Under the pieces are notes generated by a model that saw only the letters and a program-made list of their open reading frames with translations, did not search any database and was not told where the DNA came from. A DNA stretch of 64,000 nucleotides, taken from IMG/VR virus record IMGVR_UViG_3300008120_005720, positions 1 to 64,000 of that record; one strand, given 5' to 3'. This document shows, piece by piece, positions 15,374 through 24,107 of the stretch. Position 1 is the first letter of the stretch, and each line of letters opens with the position of its first letter. Source of the DNA: a virus. The position numbers and the translations under genes are program-made.

Positions 15374-16681
15374 ATGATAGTAAAAGAGAACGGTTTAAGA
15401 TACGCAAAACTGATACATGTATCAGTTGATAATGGTTTGACCAGCCAAAGTAATAAAGTTTATATTATGGAAGAATTATCAGATGGCCGTATCAAATGTG
15501 AATATGGTCGTGTTGGCAAGTCTTTAACAACTGAATATAAACCTAGTTCAAAATGGGATAGTGTGTTGAAACAAAAACTATCAAAAACAAAAGGTTATAC
15601 AGATGTAACTGATTTGTTGGCTGAACCAGTTGTGGATGAATCAAAACCAGTTGATAATAAAGTTGCAAATATCAAAGATGAGATTGTGCGTAAATTGGTT
15701 GATGAATTGATGTCATTTGCCAACAAATCAATCCAACGTAACTATAAGGTAACGCAAGAAGCTGTATCGGAACAACAAGTTACCGCTGCACAAGAGATTA
15801 TCACTAACATTAGTGGATTGATTGCTATTGGTGTAGATATCAAACATATCAATGATATGTTATTGAAACTTTATACAATTATCCCTAGAAGAATGGATAA
15901 CGTAAAAGACCATTTGTTTAGAGAGATTAGTAATGATGTTAGTTTGACTAACGCACAAAGATTGATTGATAACGAACAATCAGCGTTGGATACAATGGCT
16001 GGTCAAGTTGAGTTGATTAAACAACAAAGAGAAGCTGCTAAGAAAGCTGCTGAGGCTGAAGCTGAAGGTAAAAAAGAAGAAGTATCTGAAGTTACTATCT
16101 TAGACCAAATGGGATTATCTATTGAGGTTGAAAATGATACTGAAACGCTTGAACTTATCAAAAAATTGATGGGTCCAAATGTGAATCAAATGAAACGTGT
16201 GTTCAAGGTTGTTAACAACAAAACACAAAAAATATTTGATAAACACATGGATAAAGTTGAAGTTAAGAAACGTAGACTATACTGGCATGGGTCAAGAAAT
16301 GAGAACTGGTTTAACATTTTACAAACTGGGTTACTTATCAGACCATCTGGTGCGGTACATACTGGGTCAATGTTTGGTGATGGTATCTACTTTGCTGACA
16401 AAGCACAAAAATCTATTGGTTACACATCGTTAAGAGGTTCTTATTGGGCTCATGGTGGTGATAACAAAGCGTTTTTGGCATTGTTTGATGTGCATTTGGG
16501 TAAACAAAAAGAAATATTGCACCATGACTCAAGCTGTTATAAGTTATCTAAGAAAGTGTTAGATAATGAAGGATTTGATAGTGTGTTTGCAAAAGGTGGC
16601 GCTGACCTAAGAAATAACGAATATATAGTATATAACTCAGCACAATGTACTGTATCACATTTAATTGAAATAGGAAATTAA
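15374..16681 (+). CDS. poly(ADP-ribose) polymerase-like protein with WGR domain
   Basis: 435 residues. The first ~85 look like a WGR domain (NKVYIMEELSDGRIKCEYGRVGK), residues ~95-230 are helical like the PARP regulatory domain, and ~285-435 are a PARP catalytic domain: YWHGSR (His near 304), GIYFADKAQKSIGY (Tyr), and NNEY near the end (Glu near 415), an intact H-Y-E triad. Such enzymes move ADP-ribose from NAD+ to proteins or nucleic acid ends; WGR domains sense nucleic acid. A full PARP is rare in phages. The macro, NADAR and NAD-resupply genes elsewhere in the window fit an ADP-ribosylation programme. Triad seen; target unknown. Confidence 0.85.
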   Translation: MIVKENGLRYAKLIHVSVDNGLTSQSNKVYIMEELSDGRIKCEYGRVGKSLTTEYKPSSKWDSVLKQKLSKTKGYTDVTDLLAEPVVDESKPVDNKVANIKDEIVRKLVDELMSFANKSIQRNYKVTQEAVSEQQVTAAQEIITNISGLIAIGVDIKHINDMLLKLYTIIPRRMDNVKDHLFREISNDVSLTNAQRLIDNEQSALDTMAGQVELIKQQREAAKKAAEAEAEGKKEEVSEVTILDQMGLSIEVENDTETLELIKKLMGPNVNQMKRVFKVVNNKTQKIFDKHMDKVEVKKRRLYWHGSRNENWFNILQTGLLIRPSGAVHTGSMFGDGIYFADKAQKSIGYTSLRGSYWAHGGDNKAFLALFDVHLGKQKEILHHDSSCYKLSKKVLDNEGFDSVFAKGGADLRNNEYIVYNSAQCTVSHLIEIGN

Positions 16682-17394
16682 TGGAAAAGATATTAAAAAC
16701 TGGATATGAATGGTGTTTAGATGCAAATGTTAGAATATTAGACATTTCATCATGGGACACATCTATGGCATTTTACGAAGAATCGTATTATGAAGAAAAA
16801 ATTGATGTGCAAGAGTTTTACAGACGTTTAGGGTTATGTAAAGTTAAAGCTGATTCAACACCACGTAAGAGTGAAATGTACTTAGAACGTAGAATGTATG
16901 GGTTGGTTCCGTATAACATGTCCCCGATTCAACAAGGAATCCAATTTGGTCACGCTGTCGTTGATTATGGTAGAACTGTTGAAGGGTTAAAACCACATCA
17001 ACAAATATATAACAAATGGGCTGATAAAGATAAAACATTTATTATTCTTAACGGTGGTACAACAAACAACAACCCAGAAAGATTGGGAACTTTGAATAGA
17101 CACATGCAAACTATGCGTGAAGCTGGTGTGTTGTTGCAAGAGTTTCATGAACCAGATTTGGGTGACCAATTAACAGCGTTTGTTTTCTTAGTTGATGAAA
17201 GGGTGTTTAACAGAACGTTATATCCAGACTTTGTACCAGAAACGTTACCATGGAGTAGACACAAGCCATCAGAGAAAGCTTTATCTCAATTGGAAGAGAA
17301 AAATGCTAAGAATTATAAACAATGGGAAGAAAAAATTGGTGGACCAGTTAATGCGTTCCTAAGAGAATATTTAAGACCATTGAAATTAGCTTAA
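16681..17394 (+). CDS. PTH2-like (peptidyl-tRNA hydrolase 2 fold) protein
   Basis: 237 residues, its ATG sharing the last base of the PARP stop. Residues ~75-180 (SPIQQGIQFGHAVVDYGR ... KTFIILNGG ... LQEFHEPDLGDQLTAFVFL) follow the PTH2 layout: a Q.G-.Q.GHA helix, a K-x-I-L strand and a D-x-G-x-T-like turn. PTH2 cleaves peptidyl-tRNA. Resemblance is moderate, and the first ~70 and last ~50 residues are unrecognised extensions. Confidence 0.5.
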   Translation: MEKILKTGYEWCLDANVRILDISSWDTSMAFYEESYYEEKIDVQEFYRRLGLCKVKADSTPRKSEMYLERRMYGLVPYNMSPIQQGIQFGHAVVDYGRTVEGLKPHQQIYNKWADKDKTFIILNGGTTNNNPERLGTLNRHMQTMREAGVLLQEFHEPDLGDQLTAFVFLVDERVFNRTLYPDFVPETLPWSRHKPSEKALSQLEEKNAKNYKQWEEKIGGPVNAFLREYLRPLKLA

Positions 17395-17406
17395 TTTTTA
17401 AAGTAT

Positions 17407-17886
17407 ATGATAAAAGTAGTAGAAAAAAAGAAAAAGAAGAAAAAACAAAATCCATGTTATTTATTGGAGTTTAGTTACATGATTGGTGATGGTAGAGGTC
17501 ACACTGAAGAAGAAATGACGGCATCAATAGAAGATGCAGATATTGTTGAGCGTTTTGTAACATTAATAAACAAACTTACACCAACAAAAGGTCACTGGGG
17601 TGTTATGTTAGAAGATGATAGAATTTATAAACATTTTGAAGAAGGACAAATCACTGAAGATGATTATAAATTTTTAACTACGGTTATGTTTGATGACTAT
17701 TATGATGAAGACGATGAAGAAGAAAATGATAACACTGAAGAAGAAAACGAGTATAAAAAATATAGTGGTTATTTTTCTGAATGTGTAATGTCTGTTACTG
17801 AATATTCGTTCTTGGTTTTTGAAGGTGTTGATTTATACTATTATGATGAGTATGGTATAAAACATGAAACAGAGATTATTAACTAA
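17407..17886 (+). CDS. hypothetical protein
   Basis: 159 residues: a polylysine start (VVEKKKKKKKQ), a folded core and an acidic stretch (YYDEDDEEENDNTEEENEY). Not recognised. Confidence 0.6.
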   Translation: MIKVVEKKKKKKKQNPCYLLEFSYMIGDGRGHTEEEMTASIEDADIVERFVTLINKLTPTKGHWGVMLEDDRIYKHFEEGQITEDDYKFLTTVMFDDYYDEDDEEENDNTEEENEYKKYSGYFSECVMSVTEYSFLVFEGVDLYYYDEYGIKHETEIIN

Positions 17887-17926
17887 AAACTATTGATTTT
17901 TCTCAAAATCTTCTTTATAATTAAAC

Positions 17927-18499
17927 ATGGAAGATTTTGAGAAAGAACAAGAAATTACTAGGTATTTAGATAAATATTATCACGTAAAAGAAGGTGTCTT
18001 TATAATCAAATATGATGACACTCAAGAATGGGGTTTTAATTTATTACAATATCTAGTTAAAATATTTAACCATGAAGTAGACTTTACTCAAGAAGTAATC
18101 AAAAAATGGTATTTTTCAAAAGGTTATGATGAAAACGCATATAAGCTATCACTTGGAACTAAAAGGATAAATGCTGTATGGTCAGAAGAAAGAATAACTG
18201 ATTTACAACGATATGGTATCATGGATGCCGAAGCTGAACTTATCAAATTATTAAGTGATGAGATAGCTAAAGAGATTGATGCACAAATACTTAAAGATTT
18301 AAGAGGTCAAATTAAAAAGAAAGATGAATTTTTTGAGTTATTGGAATGTGTTGGTTTGGAACCAACACAAACAATCTATAATCCAATGAATTTTTCACCA
18401 CAAAAAGGATTTATAACCACAAGTTATGAACGAAGAGAAAATGCAAGGAAGAATAACATTATCTGGAACTATTGGGTTCGAGCCAGAGGACCGAACTAA
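17927..18499 (+). CDS. protein with major-capsid-like (gp23-type) segment
   Basis: 190 residues. The segment WSEERITDLQRYGIMDAEAE and the helix after it (LLSDEIAKEIDAQI) resemble the conserved helix of T4-type major capsid proteins (E..DL....GLDAEAEL...L..EI..EI), but the protein is far too short to be a capsid subunit. It may be a derived capsid fragment or a regulator of assembly. Resemblance is by motif only. Confidence 0.45.
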   Translation: MEDFEKEQEITRYLDKYYHVKEGVFIIKYDDTQEWGFNLLQYLVKIFNHEVDFTQEVIKKWYFSKGYDENAYKLSLGTKRINAVWSEERITDLQRYGIMDAEAELIKLLSDEIAKEIDAQILKDLRGQIKKKDEFFELLECVGLEPTQTIYNPMNFSPQKGFITTSYERRENARKNNIIWNYWVRARGPN

Positions 18500-18968
18500 G
18501 AAACATTCTAACCAATCTTCTTGGAAGAAGATTGCTATGGTATTTTTTGATGGTGACGTTGCTGAATATTATGCATGGTTCATCAAGAAAAGATACAATC
18601 TTATATTAAACAAACCGCTACGTGGTGCTCACATTTCATTTATCAACGATAGTATGAAAGATTTATCACAAAACGGTGTGTTGTCAGCAGAAGAAGTTGA
18701 AGCTAAATGGGAAGAAGTTAAGAAAAAATGGGATGGTAAAAAAATTGATATAGTCTTAGACTTAGACCCTAGAACCAACTCAGAACATTGGTGGTTAAAC
18801 ATTCCACATGAAGAAAGAGAACAACTCCAATCAATTAGAGATGAATTAGGTTTGGGTAGACCATATTTCGGAATGCACATGTCAATTGGGTATGCAAATG
18901 AGAAAAACATTCACCATTCATCATATATTCACGATTTAATTAAAAAAGGTTTCATAAAATTTGCATAA
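18426..18968 (+). CDS. 2H phosphoesterase-like protein
   Basis: Up to 180 residues; the start may be 18426 or 18441 (MQGRITLSG), overlapping the preceding gene. Two H-x-S-hydrophobic motifs, GAHISF near residue 68 and GMHMSIGY near 150, give the duplicated 2H architecture. The family includes RNA ligases/cyclic phosphodiesterases and phage Acb1, which degrades CBASS cyclic oligonucleotides. Size and isolated context suit a small phage 2H enzyme, but the motifs do not separate RNA end-repair from anti-CBASS activity. Confidence 0.6.
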   Translation: MNEEKMQGRITLSGTIGFEPEDRTKKHSNQSSWKKIAMVFFDGDVAEYYAWFIKKRYNLILNKPLRGAHISFINDSMKDLSQNGVLSAEEVEAKWEEVKKKWDGKKIDIVLDLDPRTNSEHWWLNIPHEEREQLQSIRDELGLGRPYFGMHMSIGYANEKNIHHSSYIHDLIKKGFIKFA

Positions 18969-18991
18969 GTCAAAAATGATTTATACATTTG
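18961..18991 (+). promoter_or_regulatory. Bacteroidota-type promoter
   Basis: TTGCAT at 18961 and TACATTTG at 18984-18991; the TTG lies in the last codons of the 2H gene. Drives the cation transporter. Confidence 0.8.
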
Positions 18992-19015
18992 TATTATAAA
19001 TTTAAAAATTAAATA

Positions 19016-19912
19016 ATGAGTAGTTCAAATTCAACAAAAGCGGTGATGGTTGCTTTAACTGGTAACGGTTTAATTACTATCTTAAAATTTATTGCAGCGT
19101 TTTTCACTAAAAGTGCGTCAATGATGGCTGAAGCTATCCACTCTAGTGCAGATTGTTTAAACCAAATATTTTTATTGATTGGTAATAAAAGAACCAAAAA
19201 AGAAAACGATGAGTTACACCCGTTTGGTTATGGTCGTGAAGAGTATTTTTGGGGGTTTATGGTTGCAATATTATTGTTTTTTGGTGGTGCTGCATATTCA
19301 TTTTATGAAGGGATTCATAAAATTGGTAATCCAGAACCAGTACAACATGTTACATGGGCGTTAGCTGTATTAGGTATATCATTAATAATTGAAGCTAAAT
19401 CTTTTTATGTTGCATTAAAAGAATTGCGTAAAACATCCAAAGCGTCATTTTTTAAAGCAATAAAGAAATCAGTTGATATTAACTTAATAGTGATACTATT
19501 GGAAGATGCAGCGGCATTGATTGGTTTAGCAATAGCGTTTATTTGTACGTGTTTAGCTATTTGGTTACCAATATTTGATGGTATAGGTAGTATAATGGTA
19601 GGTATGACGTTGTGTTATGTTTCATACTCGTTAGTGAATGAATTACGTAAGTTGATTATTGGTGAAAGTATGCCTAGAAAAGATAGAGTGCGTATCAAAG
19701 AAATAATTAGCGATTTTGAGTTGGTAACACATGTAAATAGAATAAAAACAATGACGATGGGTAAAAATAACTATTTGTTATTGATATCAATAAATGGTGA
19801 TGACTTTATGAAAGTATATAACGTTGAAGACACTGTTGAAGAAATGAAACGTGATATAATGAAAGAGTTTAAACAAATTAGTGAAATATATATCGAAATA
19901 AGTGAAAATTAA
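19016..19912 (+). CDS. cation diffusion facilitator (CDF) family transporter
   Basis: 298 residues with six predicted transmembrane segments. HSSADCLNQ (H-x3-D in helix II) and LLEDAAALIG (second metal pair in helix V) give the CDF transport site; the last ~80 residues form the cytoplasmic CDF domain. CDF proteins export Zn2+, Mn2+, Fe2+ or Co2+ in exchange for protons. A complete metal transporter is unusual for a phage and is probably of bacterial origin. It is promoter-proximal, so likely well expressed. Confidence 0.85.
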   Translation: MSSSNSTKAVMVALTGNGLITILKFIAAFFTKSASMMAEAIHSSADCLNQIFLLIGNKRTKKENDELHPFGYGREEYFWGFMVAILLFFGGAAYSFYEGIHKIGNPEPVQHVTWALAVLGISLIIEAKSFYVALKELRKTSKASFFKAIKKSVDINLIVILLEDAAALIGLAIAFICTCLAIWLPIFDGIGSIMVGMTLCYVSYSLVNELRKLIIGESMPRKDRVRIKEIISDFELVTHVNRIKTMTMGKNNYLLLISINGDDFMKVYNVEDTVEEMKRDIMKEFKQISEIYIEISEN

Positions 19913-19913
19913 T

Positions 19914-20543
19914 ATGGAAGATAAAGTAAAAGAAATTATTGATTTTGATGATTACAAATCAACAATGTTTGATAAAATAAGATGGTGGTTACAAGACCTT
20001 AGATATTACCCACGTAACTTTGTGATTAGCGTTAAAAATTTGATATCGTGGTTTCCAATTATATGGAAAGACAGAGATTGGGACGACCATTATATCTTTG
20101 AGGTTTTAAAATTTAAAATTAAAAGACAAGCAAAATATATTGCTGAAAGAGATTTCCATACTAGTGCAAAACGTGATGCTGAAATTATGAATCTTGTCGC
20201 TAGACTAATTGAATTAGAACAAGATGAAACTTACAACATGGAATATATGGATTACCATAAGAGTAAACATTATTTTGTTGAAAGCGATAAAGAATTTGCT
20301 GGTGAAAAAACATACGAATGGAAAAGCGATGAATTATCAGAGAATTTCGATGAGTTCTTTAAGAAATACCCAAGACAATATAAAAAAGCTGTCAGTGGTG
20401 AATTATCTAGATTTACTAGATACGATGATGAAGCTAAAAATAAACAAATCTATGCAATGGAGATTGCACATGAGAATCAAGAAAGATGTCATAGATTATT
20501 GTTTAAGATTTTAGCTGACAATATTAGAAAATGGTGGGACTAG
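19914..20543 (+). CDS. conserved phage hypothetical protein
   Basis: 209 residues from the ATG at 19914. WFPIIWKDRDWDDHYIFEVL and FKIKRQAKYIAERDF are blocks I associate with uncharacterised proteins of large phages. Helical and charged, no known domain. Confidence 0.6.
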   Translation: MEDKVKEIIDFDDYKSTMFDKIRWWLQDLRYYPRNFVISVKNLISWFPIIWKDRDWDDHYIFEVLKFKIKRQAKYIAERDFHTSAKRDAEIMNLVARLIELEQDETYNMEYMDYHKSKHYFVESDKEFAGEKTYEWKSDELSENFDEFFKKYPRQYKKAVSGELSRFTRYDDEAKNKQIYAMEIAHENQERCHRLLFKILADNIRKWWD

Positions 20544-20544
20544 T

Positions 20545-20739
20545 ATGATGTTACAATTAAATCCAACAATACCGATTATAAGGGTATCAGATAACATGAA
20601 AGGTTATGCTTTTTTGGTTATAGATTATTCACAAGAACATGATTTGATGTTTACATGTGCTATGGATAACGGTGAGATTTGGACATTGAAGAATAGTGAA
20701 ATACGAGTTGAGAAAAATTTAACTTTAGGTAGAAAATAA
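20545..20739 (+). CDS. hypothetical protein
   Basis: 64 residues, small beta-rich protein ending in a basic tail; one base after the preceding stop. Not recognised. Confidence 0.6.
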   Translation: MMLQLNPTIPIIRVSDNMKGYAFLVIDYSQEHDLMFTCAMDNGEIWTLKNSEIRVEKNLTLGRK

Positions 20740-20740
20740 A

Positions 20741-20947
20741 ATGGAAAAGATTACACACGAATTTTTAGAAAAGAATGGGTTGATTTTATTTGAATGTATT
20801 ATCGGCTCTCAAGCATACGGAACCCAAACACCAACGTCTGACGTTGACAAAAAGTTTGTATATATCCTACCACAAGATTACATCTTAGGGACTGGTTATA
20901 TTGAACAATTAAACGTTAACAAAGATTACGTTGGTTTAATGAATTAA
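20741..20947 (+). pseudogene. truncated N-terminal copy of RlaP-like nucleotidyltransferase
   Basis: 68 residues closely matching the first ~60 residues of the full gene at 22691 (both contain GLILFECIIGSQAYGTQTPT), then a divergent VGLMN and a stop. It retains GSQAYG but lacks the rest of the enzyme. The mobile HNH region lies between this stub and the complete gene, so the stub is probably left from that insertion. Confidence 0.75.
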
Positions 20948-20960
20948 AAATAATAAAAGC

Positions 20961-20991
20961 TTGACAAATTGAAATAATATTAGTATCTTTG
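20961..20991 (+). promoter_or_regulatory. Bacteroidota-type promoter
   Basis: TTGACA at 20961 and TATCTTTG at 20984-20991, 23 bases apart. Confidence 0.8.
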
Positions 20992-21017
20992 TCTTATAAA
21001 TTTAAAACTTAAATAAA

Positions 21018-21251
21018 ATGAAACAAATATTTAAAAACGTATTGAAACTTAAACTAGAACAACTTAAAAAAGATAAAGTTGTTAAAGTAAAATTAGATGA
21101 TATTGTACTACTTGACTACAATATAGGTAGTGAGTTGTTTAAAAAAATAGAAAAAGTAATTGATGAATATTCAGATGAATATACAGATTTTGAAATAATT
21201 GAAAATTTTGAGGATGGTCATACAGTATTTTTTATACTTTTTAAAAAATAA
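21018..21251 (+). CDS. hypothetical protein
   Basis: 77 residues, Lys-rich helical first half and acidic second half; directly behind a strong promoter. Not recognised. Confidence 0.6.
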   Translation: MKQIFKNVLKLKLEQLKKDKVVKVKLDDIVLLDYNIGSELFKKIEKVIDEYSDEYTDFEIIENFEDGHTVFFILFKK

Positions 21252-21294
21252 GTAGAACGCTTATAGTAATTTTTATTAAACCAATTCACATATT

Positions 21295-21597
21295 ATGACT
21301 TTTACTTGGACTGATTATCAAAATGCGTTAAATATTGTTAAAACATTTGAAAAAGAACGAGAAGAAATACGTAGAAATAGACGTAGTTCTAACCCATATA
21401 GAACATATGATGATATTATTTGGTTAAAACGCATGGAATTATGTGAAGAAGAATATGGGATTAAAAAATTATCAAAAGAAAAACAAGAAGAGTATCGAGA
21501 TTTCTTTAATGAGCACCTAAGAAAATCAAAAGATGATTTATTAGCTATTCGTTTTCGTTCAAGACCGACAATTGGTGTTAAACCCAATAAAAATTAA
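21295..21597 (+). CDS. hypothetical protein
   Basis: 100 charged helical residues, Arg/Lys/Glu-rich; convergent with the HNH gene, stops overlapping by 4 bases. Not recognised. Confidence 0.6.
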   Translation: MTFTWTDYQNALNIVKTFEKEREEIRRNRRSSNPYRTYDDIIWLKRMELCEEEYGIKKLSKEKQEEYRDFFNEHLRKSKDDLLAIRFRSRPTIGVKPNKN

Positions 21598-22232
21598 AAT
21601 TGATATTTTCCTTTGTTTAAGTTCCCTAAGTAAACAACACCATCTATCTCTCTTGTAGTAGACCATAATGGTTGTAGATTACTCAAAGCATTTACGACAC
21701 TAGAAGGTGTTGCTGGGTCGAAAGTAATTACTGGTTTTATATGGTCTATGTGCCATTCACCATGGTTATCCCAAGTCATACCTTCGGTGAATAAAGATTC
21801 TATGTGTTCTTTTAATTCCAGAGCAGAATATCCAAGAAGGTCTATTGTATGACCTTCTTTTTTCTTTCCTAGCCTTTTTAATGAGTCTTTTAACATATCA
21901 CGCCATGCAAATATGTGTGGTGTTTCTTTACGTCTACGTTTACTTCTTTCTTTCTCGTAATCTGGATTCTTAGCTAACCATTTAGCCTTATTTTCTTTAT
22001 CTCTATCTGGATTAGCCTCACGCCATTTCTTAGCGTCTTCACGACCTTTTAATGGGTTAGCTTTTCGGTAGTTTCTACTGTATTCAATATCTTTAGATGG
22101 GTTTTCTTTATATTTATCCCTCATGTTTGATTTAATACATTCTTTACACTGTGCTGTTGTTTGATTTAAACGTTTATAGAAGTCACACAATGCTTTTTCT
22201 TCACCACAGTTGGTGCAAACCTTACTTTCCAT
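21594..22232 (-). CDS. HNH endonuclease with N-terminal zinc finger
   Basis: 212 residues, minus strand. Residues 5-35 form a CTNCG ... CKEC zinc finger, ~45-110 are basic repeats of the form KANP..., and the C-terminal part holds the HNH core: GEWHIDHIKPVITFD, then NLQPLW. Typical of phage and bacterial HNH mobile endonucleases. It starts inside the small RHH gene at 22222-22383, suggesting one minus-strand operon. Confidence 0.8.
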   Translation of the reverse strand: MESKVCTNCGEEKALCDFYKRLNQTTAQCKECIKSNMRDKYKENPSKDIEYSRNYRKANPLKGREDAKKWREANPDRDKENKAKWLAKNPDYEKERSKRRRKETPHIFAWRDMLKDSLKRLGKKKEGHTIDLLGYSALELKEHIESLFTEGMTWDNHGEWHIDHIKPVITFDPATPSSVVNALSNLQPLWSTTREIDGVVYLGNLNKGKYQF

Positions 22233-22383
22233 TGTTAAGACTGTTAAAATGCTGCTCTAACAACCAATTGATTAGTTGTGACTTATTCATCCCATCTTTA
22301 ACAAGTTGGTCATAGTTTTCTGATGATATGGTAATAGATAATTTACCTTTCTTTTCTTCTGTTGTTTTTGCTTTTCTTCCCAT
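22222..22383 (-). CDS. ribbon-helix-helix-like DNA-binding protein
   Basis: 53 residues, starting MGRKAKTTEEKKGKLSI. A basic N-terminus, a strand (KLSITIS) and two helices with MNKSQLINWLL follow the CopG/Arc pattern. It overlaps the HNH start by 11 bases, so it may control the HNH operon. Confidence 0.6.
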   Translation of the reverse strand: MGRKAKTTEEKKGKLSITISSENYDQLVKDGMNKSQLINWLLEQHFNSLNNGK

Positions 22384-22429
22384 AATATTTATTGTTTATA
22401 TCTATAAATATCTAGAAATATTAAAAAAG

Positions 22430-22443
22430 TCGTACTAGTACGA
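22430..22443. promoter_or_regulatory. 14-base perfect palindrome, candidate operator
   Basis: TCGTACTAGTACGA lies between the two divergence-free minus-strand RHH genes, ~47 bases upstream of the start of the RHH-HNH operon. RHH proteins bind palindromes of this size; the pairing with these proteins is inferred. Confidence 0.45.
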
Positions 22444-22446
22444 ATT

Positions 22447-22590
22447 TTATTTAATCTTTTTTTCGTTTTCTTTCTTAAAGTGTTCAGTTAGAAGTGAATC
22501 GATTAATTTGGATTTATTATAATTACCTTCTTCTAATTGTTTAAGAATCTCTGGTGACAATGCCACACTAATTTTTTTAATATCAGTCAT
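22447..22590 (-). CDS. ribbon-helix-helix-like DNA-binding protein
   Basis: 47 residues starting MTDIKKISVAL. Strand (KKISVALS) plus two helices with YNKSKLIDSLL, paralogous in design to the RHH protein at 22222-22383 (MNKSQLINWLL). Lies immediately upstream of the palindrome on the minus strand. Confidence 0.6.
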   Translation of the reverse strand: MTDIKKISVALSPEILKQLEEGNYNKSKLIDSLLTEHFKKENEKKIK

Positions 22591-22644
22591 AATGTTTTAT
22601 TTTAAATATAAGTAGAATATTTTAAAAAATAAATAGGTTAATGT

Positions 22645-22675
22645 TTGGTAGATTAATAAATTATACATACCTTTG
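22645..22675 (+). promoter_or_regulatory. Bacteroidota-type promoter
   Basis: TTGG at 22645 and TACCTTTG at 22668-22675; drives the complete nucleotidyltransferase gene. Confidence 0.8.
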
Positions 22676-22690
22676 TTAAAAATTAAGAAT

Positions 22691-23866
22691 ATGACACAGA
22701 AAATTACATACGATTACCTTAAAGAGAATGGATTGATTCTTTTTGAATGCATTATTGGTAGTCAAGCCTATGGTACTCAGACACCAACGTCTGACGAAGA
22801 CCGAAAATTCGTTTACATGTTACCTATTGATAATATCTTGGGTACTGGATATGTTGAACAGTTGAATGTTAATGCTGACTATACTGGTTGGGAGTTAAAA
22901 AGGTTCTTAGAACTAATGGGAAGCTCAAATCCTACAGTTTTAGAGTTGCTTAACACACCAGAAGATTGTATCATCACAAAACATCCATTGTTCCAATATG
23001 TATTGGACCACAAGGCTGATTTTATTACCAAAAGGTGTAAGAACTCATTTGCTGGTTATGCTGTACAGCAAATCCAAAAAGCTAGAGGTCTTAACAAAAA
23101 ACAGAATTGGGAGAAAGATAAAGTAACTCGTAAAGATGTATTGGACTTTGTATATGTTATTGAAGGTGAAAAATCTATTCCATGGAAAGTGTGGAATAAC
23201 GGTACATATGATGAAAAGTTTTGCGGTGTAACTAACGTACCTAACGCTAGAGATGTTTATGCTGTTTTCTTTGATGTTGATGCTAATAACTGTTTTAACG
23301 AAAACATTCCAGAAGATATTAGAGAAAAGTCTAAAGCTTGGAGAAAAGAAGAAGGTTACCCTATGGGTTTTGGATATAAAGGTCTTGTTAAGACTGGTGA
23401 AGGTGCAAACGCTGCTGAATCAAATCAATTAAGGTTATCTAGTATACCAAAAGGTGAAAAACCTATCTGTAACATTATCTATAACAAAGATGGTTACTCA
23501 ATGCATTGTAAAGATTACAAAGAGTATGAAGAATGGTTGGCTAACAGAAATGAACAGCGTTATGTTGACACACAAGCACATGGTCAAAAGATTGACGGTA
23601 AAAACATGATGCATTGTATGCGATTAATCAGAATGGCTAAAGAAATTGGTAGAGGTGAAGGTATTATCGTTAGACGACCAGACGCTAAAGAATTGTTAGC
23701 GATTAGACGTGGTGAAGTTGATTTAGATACACTTATTGATACAGCAGAAGCTGAAATCAAAGAGATGGATAGAATCTTTGACGAATCAGACTTACCAAAC
23801 AAGATTGACCCAGAATTGGTTAATACTTTATTGGTTAAAATAAGAAGAGAATTTTACAAGTTATAA
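22691..23866 (+). CDS. RlaP-like predicted nucleotidyltransferase (pol beta superfamily)
   Basis: 391 residues from the ATG at 22691. GSQAYGTQTPTSDEDRKFVY is the GS...D-x-D nucleotidyltransferase signature of the pol beta superfamily in the COG3541/RlaP group, named for association with RNA ligases. The rest is helical with conserved HG and Cys/His residues. It may modify RNA ends or tRNA. The co-occurrence of two RNA ligases in this phage fits the family's known gene neighbourhoods; the reaction is unknown. Confidence 0.7.
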   Translation: MTQKITYDYLKENGLILFECIIGSQAYGTQTPTSDEDRKFVYMLPIDNILGTGYVEQLNVNADYTGWELKRFLELMGSSNPTVLELLNTPEDCIITKHPLFQYVLDHKADFITKRCKNSFAGYAVQQIQKARGLNKKQNWEKDKVTRKDVLDFVYVIEGEKSIPWKVWNNGTYDEKFCGVTNVPNARDVYAVFFDVDANNCFNENIPEDIREKSKAWRKEEGYPMGFGYKGLVKTGEGANAAESNQLRLSSIPKGEKPICNIIYNKDGYSMHCKDYKEYEEWLANRNEQRYVDTQAHGQKIDGKNMMHCMRLIRMAKEIGRGEGIIVRRPDAKELLAIRRGEVDLDTLIDTAEAEIKEMDRIFDESDLPNKIDPELVNTLLVKIRREFYKL

Positions 23867-23867
23867 T

Positions 23868-24107
23868 ATGGACGGAAAAGAATTTTTAGAATTACACCAG
23901 AAGAATATGGAAATACTAGGTTTCTGGGATGAAGATTACAAAAGAAGTGTAATAAACGTTATAGAAACTAGGTATCATAAAGATATTATTCGAGAATGGG
24001 GTATTTCTGATATGGTAATTAACGGTGATAAAGTATTACTTAAATGGTACAAAAGACATGCACCGTTGTCAGATGAAGAGATTGTTAAAAGATTTCGAAG
24101 TCTTTAA
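23868..24107 (+). CDS. hypothetical protein
   Basis: 79 residues, one base after the nucleotidyltransferase stop; convergent with the T5orf172 gene. Not recognised. Confidence 0.6.
   Translation: MDGKEFLELHQKNMEILGFWDEDYKRSVINVIETRYHKDIIREWGISDMVINGDKVLLKWYKRHAPLSDEEIVKRFRSL

Noticed and set aside
21318-21587. Minus-strand ORF opposite the 21295 gene
   Set aside because: No family resemblance, Ser/Phe-rich shadow composition; the plus-strand frame has normal charged helices.
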